Below, piece by piece: positions 53,960 to 62,858 of a DNA stretch of 64,000 nucleotides. Numbering within the stretch: the first letter of the stretch is position 1; each line of letters opens with the position of its first letter. Below the pieces are notes generated by a model. That model searched no databases. It saw only the letters and a list, made by a program, of their open reading frames with translations, and was not told the origin of the DNA. Source of the stretch: Ruminococcus flavefaciens 007c (GTDB lineage Bacteria > Bacillota > Clostridia > Oscillospirales > Ruminococcaceae); contig NZ_ATAX01000010.1 in assembly GCF_000571935.1 (NCBI RefSeq), positions 1-64,000 of the forward strand. Reading direction: 5' to 3'. The position numbers and the translations under genes are program-made.

Positions 53960-56542
53960 TTAAGCCTTTGTAGGATCGAGAGAAGCAATCTTCTTAAGGA
54001 GATACTCCTGGATCTTTACAGCGTCATCGCCTGTGAGGCCCTTTGTAGATGTATCAACATCTGCATTTGCCTGGCCCTGCTTTGTAAGAGGCTTAGCAGC
54101 TGTGCCGCCGATGCCGTACTTGTTGGGGTTAGCAAGTGACTGCATGATGAGGATAGCGTCTGCAAGGTCAACAGTTCCGTCACAGTTAGCATCGCCCCAG
54201 AGTGTAACAGTAACGTCGCCGCCACCCTGTGTAGTTGTTGTTGTTATAGGAGCTGTTGTAGTTGTTGTTGTTGTGGTTGTTGTGGTTGTTGAAGAAGTTG
54301 TACTTCCGCTATAAGGATCAACCTCAGGGAAGAGGAGTGCCATTGTACCATAAGATACAACTGCATCACCGGCGTGCCAGAATCTGTGATACTGGAACTC
54401 GTAGTCTGAGATATCAACCTTGCCGTCACCGTTGTTATCTGTACCTTCGCCTTCGTGGTACTTCTTAGCTTCCTGCCACATCTTATCCTTCTCATAGCTC
54501 TTACGGATCGATGAGAATGTAGCGCCGGGCTCAAGCTTAGAACCGTCAGGCATTTCGCCCTTGTAGTAATCAGGGATATAAACCTTCTGATCGAATACTC
54601 TCTTAAGGCTGGGGTTATGATCGGTAAATGTAATACCGATATCATCACGGCCCTGCTCATACTGGTATGTGAGGAGCTTGTTAGCGAGTAAGAGAGCCTT
54701 CTCTTCAACAGTTGTACCCTCTTCCTGAGAATACTTAGGATCTACGCCCTTAGCCTTTGCATAGTAGATAAGTGTATTACAGAGTGAGGATACGCATCCA
54801 ACGTCTCCCTGTCCGTAACCGCCGATCGTGCAGTGGAGTTTGCTGTTAGCAGTCTCGCTGTATGTACCTGACCATGTATCAGGTGTGCATGTGTAGTCTG
54901 TATCATTTGCACCCCAGTCAAGAGTTGAAGGAATACAATATGAGAAGTGATTGCCGTCCTTATCATCATAGTCGAAGTGAGTATTCTCTTCGAACCAGCC
55001 GATCCATCTGCTGAGGAGCTTGTCGAGAGCAACATCGAGATCGAGTCCGCCGTACTTCTGGCCGGACTTATCGCCGTCCTTTGTTACATAGTAATAAAGC
55101 TCTGCAAGACGCTGAGTTGACCATACCTGGTTACCGATCCAGTGGTTTGAACCAGGATCTGCGTATACAGGATGAGGAACGTAAGCCATTTCATAGAATG
55201 TAGCGTGGCCTGAAGGATAAGTCTCATAACGGCCTCTCCAGCTGTTTGTACAACCACCAGCGAAAGGACCTTCCTGAGACTGGAGCCACTGATACATTTC
55301 GATCTGTCTCTTGAGAGACTCAGTATAGTCGTCAGATGCCTTGCTTGACTGCATACCGGCATTGATATCCTTATCATAAAGGAGTGCGTAAGCAGCAAGA
55401 GGATTCTGATAGAACTGATGTGAGTGTGAGCAGCCGATCTGCCATGCCCATGAATAGTTGCCGTATGAAGCCTTGAGAGCTCCGCCCCAAGCTGTATACC
55501 AAGCCATGAGGAAGTGCTGTGACTTCAGGCCTGCAGTCGGGCTTGTAAGTGTAACAGAAGGAGAGATCTCCTTATAGTACTTATCAAACATATCGTTACG
55601 GCACTGGTCACCCATCTTACCTGCGAGAGCAGATACGGATGAATCGCCTGCATTGTAGTAGTTTGCAAATGCAACAGCCTGGATAGCACGATCCTCAGCG
55701 TCAGGAGCATTTGTGAAGGAGTACTGTGAAGGAACCTTGTCCTTACCGTTGAAGATAGCCTTGATACCGTTACCGTTATTCTGATCAGTGCTCTCCATAC
55801 CCCACTTAAGCTCTTCAAGACAAGGAGCAGGAACTGTCTCGAAACAAGACTCCTGTTCACCTCTCTGGAAGGTGTTGATGAAAGTAAACTTACCCTCACC
55901 CTTTGTGCCCTTGCTGAAGCCATACCAGTCGTCAACGTCAGCCAGCCAGTTCATGAGGTAGTAGCCCTTATCGCTGCCGTATGCAGACTTGAATGTCTCG
56001 AACAGAGGATTTACAGCCTCAACATCAGGCTGCTTTGAAGGATACTCTTCGGGAGTGTCACACTCTTCAGCAACGTCAGCCTTGAGTCTGTCGAGCTTCC
56101 AGATTGACTCATACTCGATGTCAGTTCTGTTTGCAGCCTTTGACCAGCCGGGGATCATAGCTTCCATTGTGTTCCAAGCCTTCTTCAGATCGCCTGCAGA
56201 ACCGCTTATAACGCCCTGCTTAGCAAGAACATCGTGCATAGCAGCCATCCATACGATGTATGACATAGCCTCTGATGTTGTCTCGTGACCGTAGTCAGGA
56301 GCCTCAACGATAAATGTTTCTACTGAATGGTAAGGAATACCGAAGCCTGAACCGTTATTCTGCTTGCTGAGGTAGCCGTTCTGCTCACCGTTTGTTACAA
56401 CATCTTCATAAAGAGATGAGAACATTTCAGCATAGCTGGGTGCTTTTGTAGCAGCTGAAGCCATAGAAGGCATAACTGCTGCTGCGGACATTGCAGCTGC
56501 AAGAACGCTTGCTGCGAGAGCCTTATTCTTTTTGCTTATCAT
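53960..56542 (-). CDS. cel48A: Cellulosomal GH48 cellulase (reducing-end cellobiohydrolase) with dockerin
   Basis: 860 residues: signal peptide (1-31), GH48 catalytic domain (about 35-745), Thr-rich linker (about 750-780) and dockerin (about 785-855). The likely catalytic acid is Glu87 in APDYGHETTSEA. Other GH48 blocks are DVDDWYGFSKG, INTFQRG and WIGWFEENTHFDYDDKDG. GH48 enzymes processively release cellobiose from chain reducing ends and are usually single-copy and abundant in cellulosomes. An extra EF-hand-like loop, DNNGDGKVDISD, lies at 702-713 just before YHRFWHAGD. GAGAGGGG precedes the ATG. Symbol by analogy with other ruminococci. Confidence 0.96.
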   Translation of the reverse strand: MISKKNKALAASVLAAAMSAAAVMPSMASAATKAPSYAEMFSSLYEDVVTNGEQNGYLSKQNNGSGFGIPYHSVETFIVEAPDYGHETTSEAMSYIVWMAAMHDVLAKQGVISGSAGDLKKAWNTMEAMIPGWSKAANRTDIEYESIWKLDRLKADVAEECDTPEEYPSKQPDVEAVNPLFETFKSAYGSDKGYYLMNWLADVDDWYGFSKGTKGEGKFTFINTFQRGEQESCFETVPAPCLEELKWGMESTDQNNGNGIKAIFNGKDKVPSQYSFTNAPDAEDRAIQAVAFANYYNAGDSSVSALAGKMGDQCRNDMFDKYYKEISPSVTLTSPTAGLKSQHFLMAWYTAWGGALKASYGNYSWAWQIGCSHSHQFYQNPLAAYALLYDKDINAGMQSSKASDDYTESLKRQIEMYQWLQSQEGPFAGGCTNSWRGRYETYPSGHATFYEMAYVPHPVYADPGSNHWIGNQVWSTQRLAELYYYVTKDGDKSGQKYGGLDLDVALDKLLSRWIGWFEENTHFDYDDKDGNHFSYCIPSTLDWGANDTDYTCTPDTWSGTYSETANSKLHCTIGGYGQGDVGCVSSLCNTLIYYAKAKGVDPKYSQEEGTTVEEKALLLANKLLTYQYEQGRDDIGITFTDHNPSLKRVFDQKVYIPDYYKGEMPDGSKLEPGATFSSIRKSYEKDKMWQEAKKYHEGEGTDNNGDGKVDISDYEFQYHRFWHAGDAVVSYGTMALLFPEVDPYSGSTTSSTTTTTTTTTTTTAPITTTTTQGGGDVTVTLWGDANCDGTVDLADAILIMQSLANPNKYGIGGTAAKPLTKQGQANADVDTSTKGLTGDDAVKIQEYLLKKIASLDPTKA
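54404..54439 (-). other. EF-hand-like calcium loop inside the GH48 domain
   Basis: Encodes D-N-N-G-D-G-K-V-D-I-S-D, a textbook 12-residue calcium loop of dockerin type, placed within the catalytic domain rather than in the C-terminal dockerin. Confidence 0.7.
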
Positions 56543-56593
56543 TTGTTTTTACCCCTCTCATAATAGTATAGTGGTTAAAAAAATGGATGATCA

Positions 56594-56667
56594 GTCTTCT
56601 ATTATAATAGAAGACGCATACGAAAATACTTCGTACACTGTGTGCATTTTCACGCAGACTGCACACA
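56594..56667 (-). promoter_or_regulatory. Structured 5' leader of the GH48 mRNA
   Basis: Three inverted repeats follow each other between promoter and start codon. These are a perfect 22-base palindrome (56594-56615), TACGAA/TTCGTA (56619-56635) and TGTGTGCA/TGCACACA (56639-56667). They would form serial hairpins in the leader of about 140 nt. TGCACACAAT recurs upstream of the promoter (56766-56775). Confidence 0.55.
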
Positions 56668-56690
56668 ATTCTCAAACTATTTTCAAGATA

Positions 56691-56719
56691 ATTATATTCC
56701 ACATTTCACTTTGTGTCAA
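56691..56719 (-). promoter_or_regulatory. Consensus promoter of the GH48 gene
   Basis: Perfect -35 TTGACA (56714-56719) and -10 TATAAT (56691-56696) with a 17-bp spacer, about 150 bases upstream of the ATG. Confidence 0.8.
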
Positions 56720-57052
56720 CAGTTTAAGATGTTTTACCATTTGGCCAATGTCATTTTTGGTGCAATGCACACAATAACAAAACCTTTTTTGTACATTTTG
56801 TCCACCCGAAAAATCCATGTTTTCCGCCATTTATGAACGAGATATTAACACGTTTCAAAGTCAAACAAAATGCTGAAACATTCATCGCACCAACAATTAT
56901 CTTTCACCAAACCCTCACACATTGGCTATAATATTTACCGTAACAGGTACACACGTTATGGTATGTCTTCTTGCCCCTCTTGCGTTGAATTAACATTATA
57001 TTCATATTTTGTTCATTATGCGTTAATGTTATTCTGCGATAATAAAACAGTA
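56720..57052. other. AT-rich divergent spacer between GH48 and the ABC operon
   Basis: No credible ORF. It holds the second TGCACACAAT copy (56766-56775) and several A/T tracts. It lies between two divergent transcription units and probably holds upstream regulatory sites for one or both. Confidence 0.45.
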
Positions 57053-57061
57053 TGCTATAAT
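57053..57061 (+). promoter_or_regulatory. Extended -10 promoter of the ABC operon
   Basis: TGCTATAAT (57053-57061), a TGnTATAAT element, about 60 bases before the ATG. No convincing -35. Confidence 0.5.
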
Positions 57062-57120
57062 GAGATAATAGCATCTTGTTTTTACCTTATTTTTGATTTA
57101 TGATCGGAAAGGAGCAGCTC

Positions 57121-58155
57121 ATGATTACTATTGAAAATCTTACGAAATATTATGGCAACAATCGTGCCGTCAATCATATAAGCTTTACAATAAATGATAA
57201 TGAGATCCTTGGATTTCTCGGGCCGAACGGCGCGGGCAAATCCACTACCATGAACATGATCGCAGGTTACCTGCCCATGTCCGACGGCACCGTGACCATT
57301 TACGGCGCCGACATCACCAAGGAGCCAGGAAAGGCCAAGCGCAACATAGGCTATCTTCCCGAGATACCACCCGTGTATCCCGATATGAAGGTAAAGGAGT
57401 ACCTCTCATTCTGCGCAGGTCTCAAGAGAGTTCCCCGCGGAGAAAGAAAAAACGAGATCGAACGCGTAATGAAGCTTCTCAAGATAAAGGACGTGGAAGG
57501 CAAGCTCATACGCAACCTCTCAAAGGGCTATAAGCAGCGTGTGGGCTTTGCACAGGCACTCCTGGGCAATCCCAAGTTCCTCATCCTTGACGAGCCCACA
57601 GTCGGACTCGATCCCAATCAGGTTGCCGAGGTCCGCGCTATAATCAAGGACCTCAAAAATGAACATTCGGTAATATTCAGCTCACATATTCTCAGTGAGG
57701 TAAGCGCTATCTGCGACAGGGTAGTCATCATCAACAAGGGCGATATCCGCGCCATAGATACCATCGAGAATCTTGAAAGATCCTTTGTGAATTCTCTTGT
57801 GCTCCATCTCAAGGTCAAGGGCAGCAAGTCAAAGACAGCCTCTATCATAGAGACCACAAAGGGCGTAAAGGAGATCACCTCCATCGATGACGAAGGCAAT
57901 GATATCTATTCCTTTACAGTACAGCTGGAAGGCGATGCCGATGCCATCAGAGACAGTATCATGGACGACTGCCTCAAAAACCACGTAAGCATCATTGAGA
58001 TATTCACGGACAAGCCCAATCTCGAAAACGTATTCATCGAGCTCATAAACCGTCCAGTAAAGAAGTCGGGACTTCAGGAGCTCCTTGACGAAACTCCCGA
58101 TGAGTCCGAGGCTGATGCCGAAGACCAGGGCGAAGAAGAAAAGGAGGAAGAGTAA
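57121..58155 (+). CDS. ABC transporter ATP-binding protein (GldA-like)
   Basis: 344 residues from the ATG at 57121 (AAAGGAG six bases upstream). Walker A GPNGAGKSTTMNMIAGY, signature LSKGYKQRVGFAQALLG, Walker B FLILDEPTVGLDP, H-loop SSHILSEV. Long C-terminal extension ending in an acidic Glu-rich tail. First gene of a four-gene operon with an ABC-2 permease, a GldG-like protein and a DUF4340 protein. The same set occurs in gliding bacteria but also in many non-gliding ones. Confidence 0.93.
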   Translation: MITIENLTKYYGNNRAVNHISFTINDNEILGFLGPNGAGKSTTMNMIAGYLPMSDGTVTIYGADITKEPGKAKRNIGYLPEIPPVYPDMKVKEYLSFCAGLKRVPRGERKNEIERVMKLLKIKDVEGKLIRNLSKGYKQRVGFAQALLGNPKFLILDEPTVGLDPNQVAEVRAIIKDLKNEHSVIFSSHILSEVSAICDRVVIINKGDIRAIDTIENLERSFVNSLVLHLKVKGSKSKTASIIETTKGVKEITSIDDEGNDIYSFTVQLEGDADAIRDSIMDDCLKNHVSIIEIFTDKPNLENVFIELINRPVKKSGLQELLDETPDESEADAEDQGEEEKEEE

Positions 58156-58156
58156 T

Positions 58157-58891
58157 ATGTTCCCTATTTACAAAAAGGAGCTGCAATCCTTCTTTTATAC
58201 TCCCTTTGCCTATGCAATGGCAGCTCTCTTCATGCTGCTGTTCTCGCTGAGCTTCTCGACAGGTATCGCACAGATCGAGGAAACCAATACCTGGGCATTC
58301 TCCTTCACGGAAATGTTCTATTCCGTAATCCTTTACTTTATCTTCCTCATTCCTATCCTCACCATGAGAACATTTGCGGATGAGCGCAAGAACGGCACAG
58401 AGGTACTGCTCATGACCTCTCCCGTAAGCACAGCCAAGATAGTTATCGCAAAGTTCCTTGCCAACATAACCGTATACCTCTTCATGCTGGCAGGCACTGT
58501 GGTATTCCCCATAATCACCTCCATGAAGGGCGAGGTAGTTGTCAGCCAGCTCATATGCGCATACATAGGCATCTTCTGCTGGGGAGCAATGTATATCGCA
58601 CTGGGTATGCTCATCTCCTCCTTTATGGAAACACCCGTTATCGCCGCTATCGTAGGCGAGGTCATCATGTTCGGACTGCTCTTCGTGGACGACCTTGCGA
58701 ATACTCCATTCATCTCACAGTACCCGAAGCTTCAGTCTGTTATCTACGCATTTGCCGCACAGCCAAGATTTGCTTACTTCTCGGAGGGCTTCATACGTCT
58801 TTCGGATCTGGTGTTCTTTGCCTCGGCTATAATCGTTCTTCTCGTATGGACCTACATAACCATAGAGAAAAGACGCTGGAACAGGGGGTAA
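58157..58891 (+). CDS. ABC-2 type permease (GldF-like)
   Basis: 244 residues from the ATG at 58157, just after the ATPase stop, with AAGGAGG inside that gene's end. About six membrane segments. Motifs MRTFADERKNGTEVLLMTSPVS and GEVIMFGLLFVDDLA are typical for ABC-2 permeases of this group. It forms the channel for the ATPase at 57121-58155. Confidence 0.92.
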   Translation: MFPIYKKELQSFFYTPFAYAMAALFMLLFSLSFSTGIAQIEETNTWAFSFTEMFYSVILYFIFLIPILTMRTFADERKNGTEVLLMTSPVSTAKIVIAKFLANITVYLFMLAGTVVFPIITSMKGEVVVSQLICAYIGIFCWGAMYIALGMLISSFMETPVIAAIVGEVIMFGLLFVDDLANTPFISQYPKLQSVIYAFAAQPRFAYFSEGFIRLSDLVFFASAIIVLLVWTYITIEKRRWNRG

Positions 58892-58897
58892 GCTGAT

Positions 58898-60424
58898 ATG
58901 AAAAAGAAAAAACTCAATCTTTCGGGTGCATTCGCCTTTATACTCGCTGTCCTCGTGCTTCTCATATTCGTACCGATAAACCTTATCGTAAGCTACTACG
59001 ACAAGGGCTTTGATATGACTCCTTCAAAGAAGTACACTCTCAACGATAAGACAGTAAAGCTCATAAACGACAACTCCGACAAGGAGATAGACCTTTACTT
59101 CCTTTACAAGCTGGAGAAATTCAAGAAGGCAGAGGCTTCAGAGCTTCTCCCCCTTTATCACACACTCACACAGCTTGACGAATTCGACAATATTAATCTC
59201 ACCTGCTTCAACCCCAATGAGAACGCAGCTCTCACGAAGGAACTGGATCCCAACAATATCCTCTCCCTTGAAGCCGGTGATCTTGTAGTAAAGTGCAACA
59301 ACGTAAGCAAGAAGATTGCTCATGGCAAGTTCTTCCAGGAGAATCAGTCAGGCGTCCGCGAATTCGCAGGCGAAGCTCTTATCGACTCCGCTATCGCTAC
59401 CTGCGCCAGCGGTTCACTTCCTGCTATATACTTCCTGACAGGCCACGGCGAAAAGTCCATCGATGGAAATCTCTCGTCATTCGCATTACAGCTCAAGGCC
59501 AAGGACTACGACGTGCAGGAGCTCGATCTTGAAAAGGAAGGCAGCATCCCCGCCAATGCAAAGATCATTTACCTTGTAGCTCCCCAGAAGGATCTGACTG
59601 AAAAGGAAAAGGACATCATCCTGGACTACGCCGAGAACGGCGGAGCGATCTCATTTCTTCTTGATCCCTGCGAAACAGAGGGACGCTTCTACAATATAGA
59701 AGCCGTAATGGAATACTTCGGACTTATCCTCGATTATAACATCGTTACCGAGACTTCCCGCGCGAATATGCTCGATGACAGAGAATACACACAGAACGAG
59801 AACTACTTCCGCGTTGAATATCCCGCAGGAAGCCAGTACAACAGTGAGTTCACACAGGATCTCACCTCAGACCTCAATTATCTTATCTCAAAGGGCGATT
59901 ATGTTGCAGGTATAGCATATCCCAGAAGCCTTACCGAGATCCCGGAGGACAGCTTCCCCGGAGCAGCTTATACAGAGCGCTCGTCCATAATAAAGAACAT
60001 CTCCACCACTAACGCAGAGACGGGTGAGACAGGCTATACCACCGCCAGCAAGTCCATGGGCGGCGACGAAGTAACAGCTCAGCAGGCTGATGATTATCTC
60101 ACGGGAATGGCGCTGGACTTCGGCTATTATTCCTACAACAAGGAATCCAACGCAAAGATGTTCGTACTCGGAACCTCGGCACCTATAGACAACGATCTTC
60201 TGAACGTAGACGTCTCCGGTACACAGACTCTTACACTTTTCAGCAACACATGGCTCTACGACGCCGACGTACAGTTCGGTGTTGAAAACAAATTCAATTC
60301 CTACGACAAGATGACCTTCAGGGACGCAGGCGAAGCAAAGACAGTCATGGCAGTAGTCTATGTGATACCGCTTATCATTGCAGGCATAGGCGTAGCAGTA
60401 TGGCTTAAAAGGAGACATTCCTGA
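58898..60424 (+). CDS. GldG-like extracellular component of the ABC system
   Basis: 508 residues. N-terminal and C-terminal membrane helices (about 10-30 and about 485-503) frame a large outside domain. The GldG/ABC_transp_aux motifs include YFLTGHGEKSID and FLLDPCETEGRFYNI. Role in the complex is unclear. It starts 6 bases after the permease. Confidence 0.88.
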   Translation: MKKKKLNLSGAFAFILAVLVLLIFVPINLIVSYYDKGFDMTPSKKYTLNDKTVKLINDNSDKEIDLYFLYKLEKFKKAEASELLPLYHTLTQLDEFDNINLTCFNPNENAALTKELDPNNILSLEAGDLVVKCNNVSKKIAHGKFFQENQSGVREFAGEALIDSAIATCASGSLPAIYFLTGHGEKSIDGNLSSFALQLKAKDYDVQELDLEKEGSIPANAKIIYLVAPQKDLTEKEKDIILDYAENGGAISFLLDPCETEGRFYNIEAVMEYFGLILDYNIVTETSRANMLDDREYTQNENYFRVEYPAGSQYNSEFTQDLTSDLNYLISKGDYVAGIAYPRSLTEIPEDSFPGAAYTERSSIIKNISTTNAETGETGYTTASKSMGGDEVTAQQADDYLTGMALDFGYYSYNKESNAKMFVLGTSAPIDNDLLNVDVSGTQTLTLFSNTWLYDADVQFGVENKFNSYDKMTFRDAGEAKTVMAVVYVIPLIIAGIGVAVWLKRRHS

Positions 60425-61794
60425 TGAAAAAAGCAATAATCGCACTTGTTGCCATGATCATTGCCGCAGGCGGCTCTGTGGGAGCCTATGTGGCAGTAAA
60501 GCACAACAAGGACAAGGAAAAACAGCAGGTAAAGGAGCAGCTGGCAGACAATGTGCTGTTCAGCTTTGATCCTTACAGCCCCACACAGATAGAGTTCAGC
60601 AACAAAAATGAAAAATACATCGCTCAGACCGACGGCGAGACATGGACTCTCAGCAGCGGTGAATTCCCTGTAGACCAGGATTACTGCAAGCTCATCTGCG
60701 TGTATCTTTCAGACCTTAAAGCAGAGACGAATTACGGTCCCATCACCGATGAAAAGCTGAAGATGTACGGACTTGACGATCCCGATACCATCAGCGTAAC
60801 AGCTCCCTCGGGCACACACACCATCAATATAGGCGACCTCAGCCCTATGGGAGACTATTACTACGCCACAGTAGAAGGCAAGGAAAACATCTACGCCATC
60901 GAATCCATGAAGGGAAGCGTACTCAGGATAGACAGGCTCCTGCTCAAGAACAAGATGCTTGTCCCCTATTCCGCACACGACATCAAGGAGCTCACCATCA
61001 CCAAGGAAGGCAAGACGGTTTGTCATCTCAGCTATGACAAGGACGCCGACAAGTGGTCGCTCCCCGAAGAATATGATATGCTGGGCACTGATAATACCCG
61101 TGTTTCAGCTGTTATCAGCACTTTTGTCCGCCTGGAGGCAGACGAGATGCTGGACGAGAATCTCACTGATCTTTCAAAGTACGGATTTGACAAGCCCTAT
61201 GCCGAAATAGACGTAAAGGGCATCGACAATTCCGAAAGACATATCACCATTGCCGTGAATGAAGACGAGCCCACCTACTGTCTGGCTCTCATGGACGACG
61301 GTCAGGTAGAGCGCTATTACAGATCTGATCTGGACATAGTAGACAAGGAGCCCTTCAACTACATAATCAAGAACAAGATCGTTGCAGCTTATCAGGATAC
61401 CAATAAGTTCAGCGTAAAGTTCAACGGCAACGAAGACACCTGCGAACTCGATCTTGCGAATTCAAAATGCGTATACAACGGCAAGAAGGCAGACATTGCC
61501 TCAGTCGAAATATATTCGGCATTCAACAACTTCTTCAACTCCATATCCATTCTGGAATATTCGGGAACCGACATCAACGCAGCTCCCCGGCTGAAGGATC
61601 CCGTATTGTCGGCAGAATTCGAGACAAAGGAAGACGGCACAAAGAAGCTTGACCTTGTCAAGGGCGACGACGGACGCTGTTACGTATTCCTTGACGGAAA
61701 GTACAACGGCGGCTATGTTGACGAAACAGTGCTGACAGGAAGAAATTCCATAAGCGAATTCTACATAAAGTTCAAGAAGCTGGCAGACCTGTAA
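60424..61794 (+). CDS. DUF4340 domain protein of the ABC system
   Basis: 456 residues. An N-terminal anchor (IIALVAMIIAAGGSVGAYVAV) is followed by repeated beta-rich segments of the DUF4340 type (TWTLSSGEFPVDQDYCKLIC, YGLDDPDTISVTAPSG, YGFDKPYAEIDVKG). Start shares one base with the stop of the GldG-like gene (TGATG), so the two are coupled. Last gene of the operon. Confidence 0.88.
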   Translation: MKKAIIALVAMIIAAGGSVGAYVAVKHNKDKEKQQVKEQLADNVLFSFDPYSPTQIEFSNKNEKYIAQTDGETWTLSSGEFPVDQDYCKLICVYLSDLKAETNYGPITDEKLKMYGLDDPDTISVTAPSGTHTINIGDLSPMGDYYYATVEGKENIYAIESMKGSVLRIDRLLLKNKMLVPYSAHDIKELTITKEGKTVCHLSYDKDADKWSLPEEYDMLGTDNTRVSAVISTFVRLEADEMLDENLTDLSKYGFDKPYAEIDVKGIDNSERHITIAVNEDEPTYCLALMDDGQVERYYRSDLDIVDKEPFNYIIKNKIVAAYQDTNKFSVKFNGNEDTCELDLANSKCVYNGKKADIASVEIYSAFNNFFNSISILEYSGTDINAAPRLKDPVLSAEFETKEDGTKKLDLVKGDDGRCYVFLDGKYNGGYVDETVLTGRNSISEFYIKFKKLADL

Positions 61795-61800
61795 AAAAGC

Positions 61801-61837
61801 AAAGCCCGGAGGCAGTAATGTGCTGCTTCCGGGCTTT
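61801..61837. terminator. Bidirectional terminator between the ABC operon and spoIIID
   Basis: About 15 bp of stem with a G-U pair (61801-61815 with 61823-61837; outer arm AAAGCCCGGA/TCCGGGCTTT), flanked by A-rich and T-rich ends, between convergent genes. Confidence 0.85.
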
Positions 61838-61849
61838 ATTCATGCCCTG

Positions 61850-62116
61850 TTATTTTCTGCGCCGGCAGGCGATCTCCGCATATTTCATTTTTGTAGCAAG
61901 TCCGCCGCGGATATGGCGTTCCTGCTTGTTTATCTCAAGAATATCCTTGACTCTGCGAAAAAGCTCGGGATCCTCGCCGCGGAGCTTTTCGCTTACATCC
62001 TTATGCACCGTACTTTTGGAAATGCCGAATTTTTTTGCTGCACCGCGGACAGTAGCGCGGTTCTCAGCTATAAACCTGCCGAGCATGACCGCCCGTCCCT
62101 CAGGCTGCTCCTTCAT
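61850..62116 (-). CDS. spoIIID: Sporulation transcriptional regulator SpoIIID
   Basis: 88 residues. The helix-turn-helix reads TVRGAAKKFGISKSTVHKDVSE, followed by ILEINKQERHIRGGLATKMKY, the SpoIIID signature. AGAGGTGATAGA precedes the ATG at 62116. In spore formers SpoIIID adjusts mother-cell gene expression. Its presence suggests that sporulation genes have been kept. Confidence 0.93.
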   Translation of the reverse strand: MKEQPEGRAVMLGRFIAENRATVRGAAKKFGISKSTVHKDVSEKLRGEDPELFRRVKDILEINKQERHIRGGLATKMKYAEIACRRRK

Positions 62117-62262
62117 TCTATCACCTCTTTACATAGCATTTATTAATATATATGTAAAGAAACGGAAATAGATGATACGGCGGATAACAAATCAGCCTTT
62201 ACCGAAGTTATGCAGCGCCCGAATACATCAGGCGCCCTTCATATTTCAGATCATGATCTTTC

Positions 62263-62291
62263 GTATAACGCAGCAGTATCCGCACATAATA
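62263..62291 (+). promoter_or_regulatory. Possible forespore sigma-G/F-type promoter of spoVAC
   Basis: GTATA (62263-62267), 17-bp spacer and CATAATA (62285-62291), resembling forespore elements (-35 GNATA, -10 CATNNTA). The predicted start is only about 15 bases from the ATG, close to the ribosome-binding site, so this is tentative. Confidence 0.35.
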
Positions 62292-62311
62292 CTTTAAAAG
62301 GAGCTGATGCA

Positions 62312-62752
62312 ATGAAGATCACACCGGAATTATACAGCGATATGACACGGCAGACTTCCCCGAAGTCCGACCACAGAACCAATCTGACAGCTGCATTTCT
62401 TACAGGCGGAGCCATATGCGCCCTCGGACAGATAATACTCTCAGTACTTGAAGCATACGGACTTGAACGCACAGAGGCAGGCACATGGACATCCATAATA
62501 CTTGTGGGGATAAGCTCGATCTGCACAGGCCTTGGCTGGTACCAGAAGCTGGCAAAGCTGGCAGGAGCAGGCACTCTTGTGCCTATAACAGGCTTTTCCA
62601 ACGCCATAAGCTCCTCTGCCATCGAAGCCCGTTCCGAGGGACCTGTGCTCGGCGTAGGCGCAAAGATATTCACCATAGCGGGACCGGTGATACTCTACGG
62701 CTGCTCTGCCGCTGCAGTTTACGGAATGATATACTGGTTTTTCAGTCGTTGA
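62312..62752 (+). CDS. spoVAC: Stage V sporulation protein AC
   Basis: 146 residues from the ATG at 62312 (AAAAGGAG upstream). Motifs: AFLTGGAICALGQIIL, GAGTLVPITGFSNAIS, EARSEGPVLGVGAKIFTIAGP, all of the SpoVAC type, with four or five membrane helices. SpoVAC forms a mechanosensitive channel that passes dipicolinate in spores. Normally it is in an operon with spoVAD and spoVAE(b), but neither is present here. Confidence 0.9.
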   Translation: MKITPELYSDMTRQTSPKSDHRTNLTAAFLTGGAICALGQIILSVLEAYGLERTEAGTWTSIILVGISSICTGLGWYQKLAKLAGAGTLVPITGFSNAISSSAIEARSEGPVLGVGAKIFTIAGPVILYGCSAAAVYGMIYWFFSR

Positions 62753-62829
62753 ACGCTATTATAATGCGTAATCAATTGTATCGGCTTACGCCGGCAGATT
62801 ACGAATGACAATGTGCAGCATCACGCTGC

Positions 62830-62858
62830 AAAAAAATAAGCAGGGCATATGCCCTGCT
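62830..62858 (-). terminator. Terminator of the candidate small RNA
   Basis: A perfect 10-bp stem AGCAGGGCAT / ATGCCCTGCT (62839-62858), then a T-run on the minus strand (complement of 62830-62837). On the plus strand, behind spoVAC, the tail is poor in T. Confidence 0.8.
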
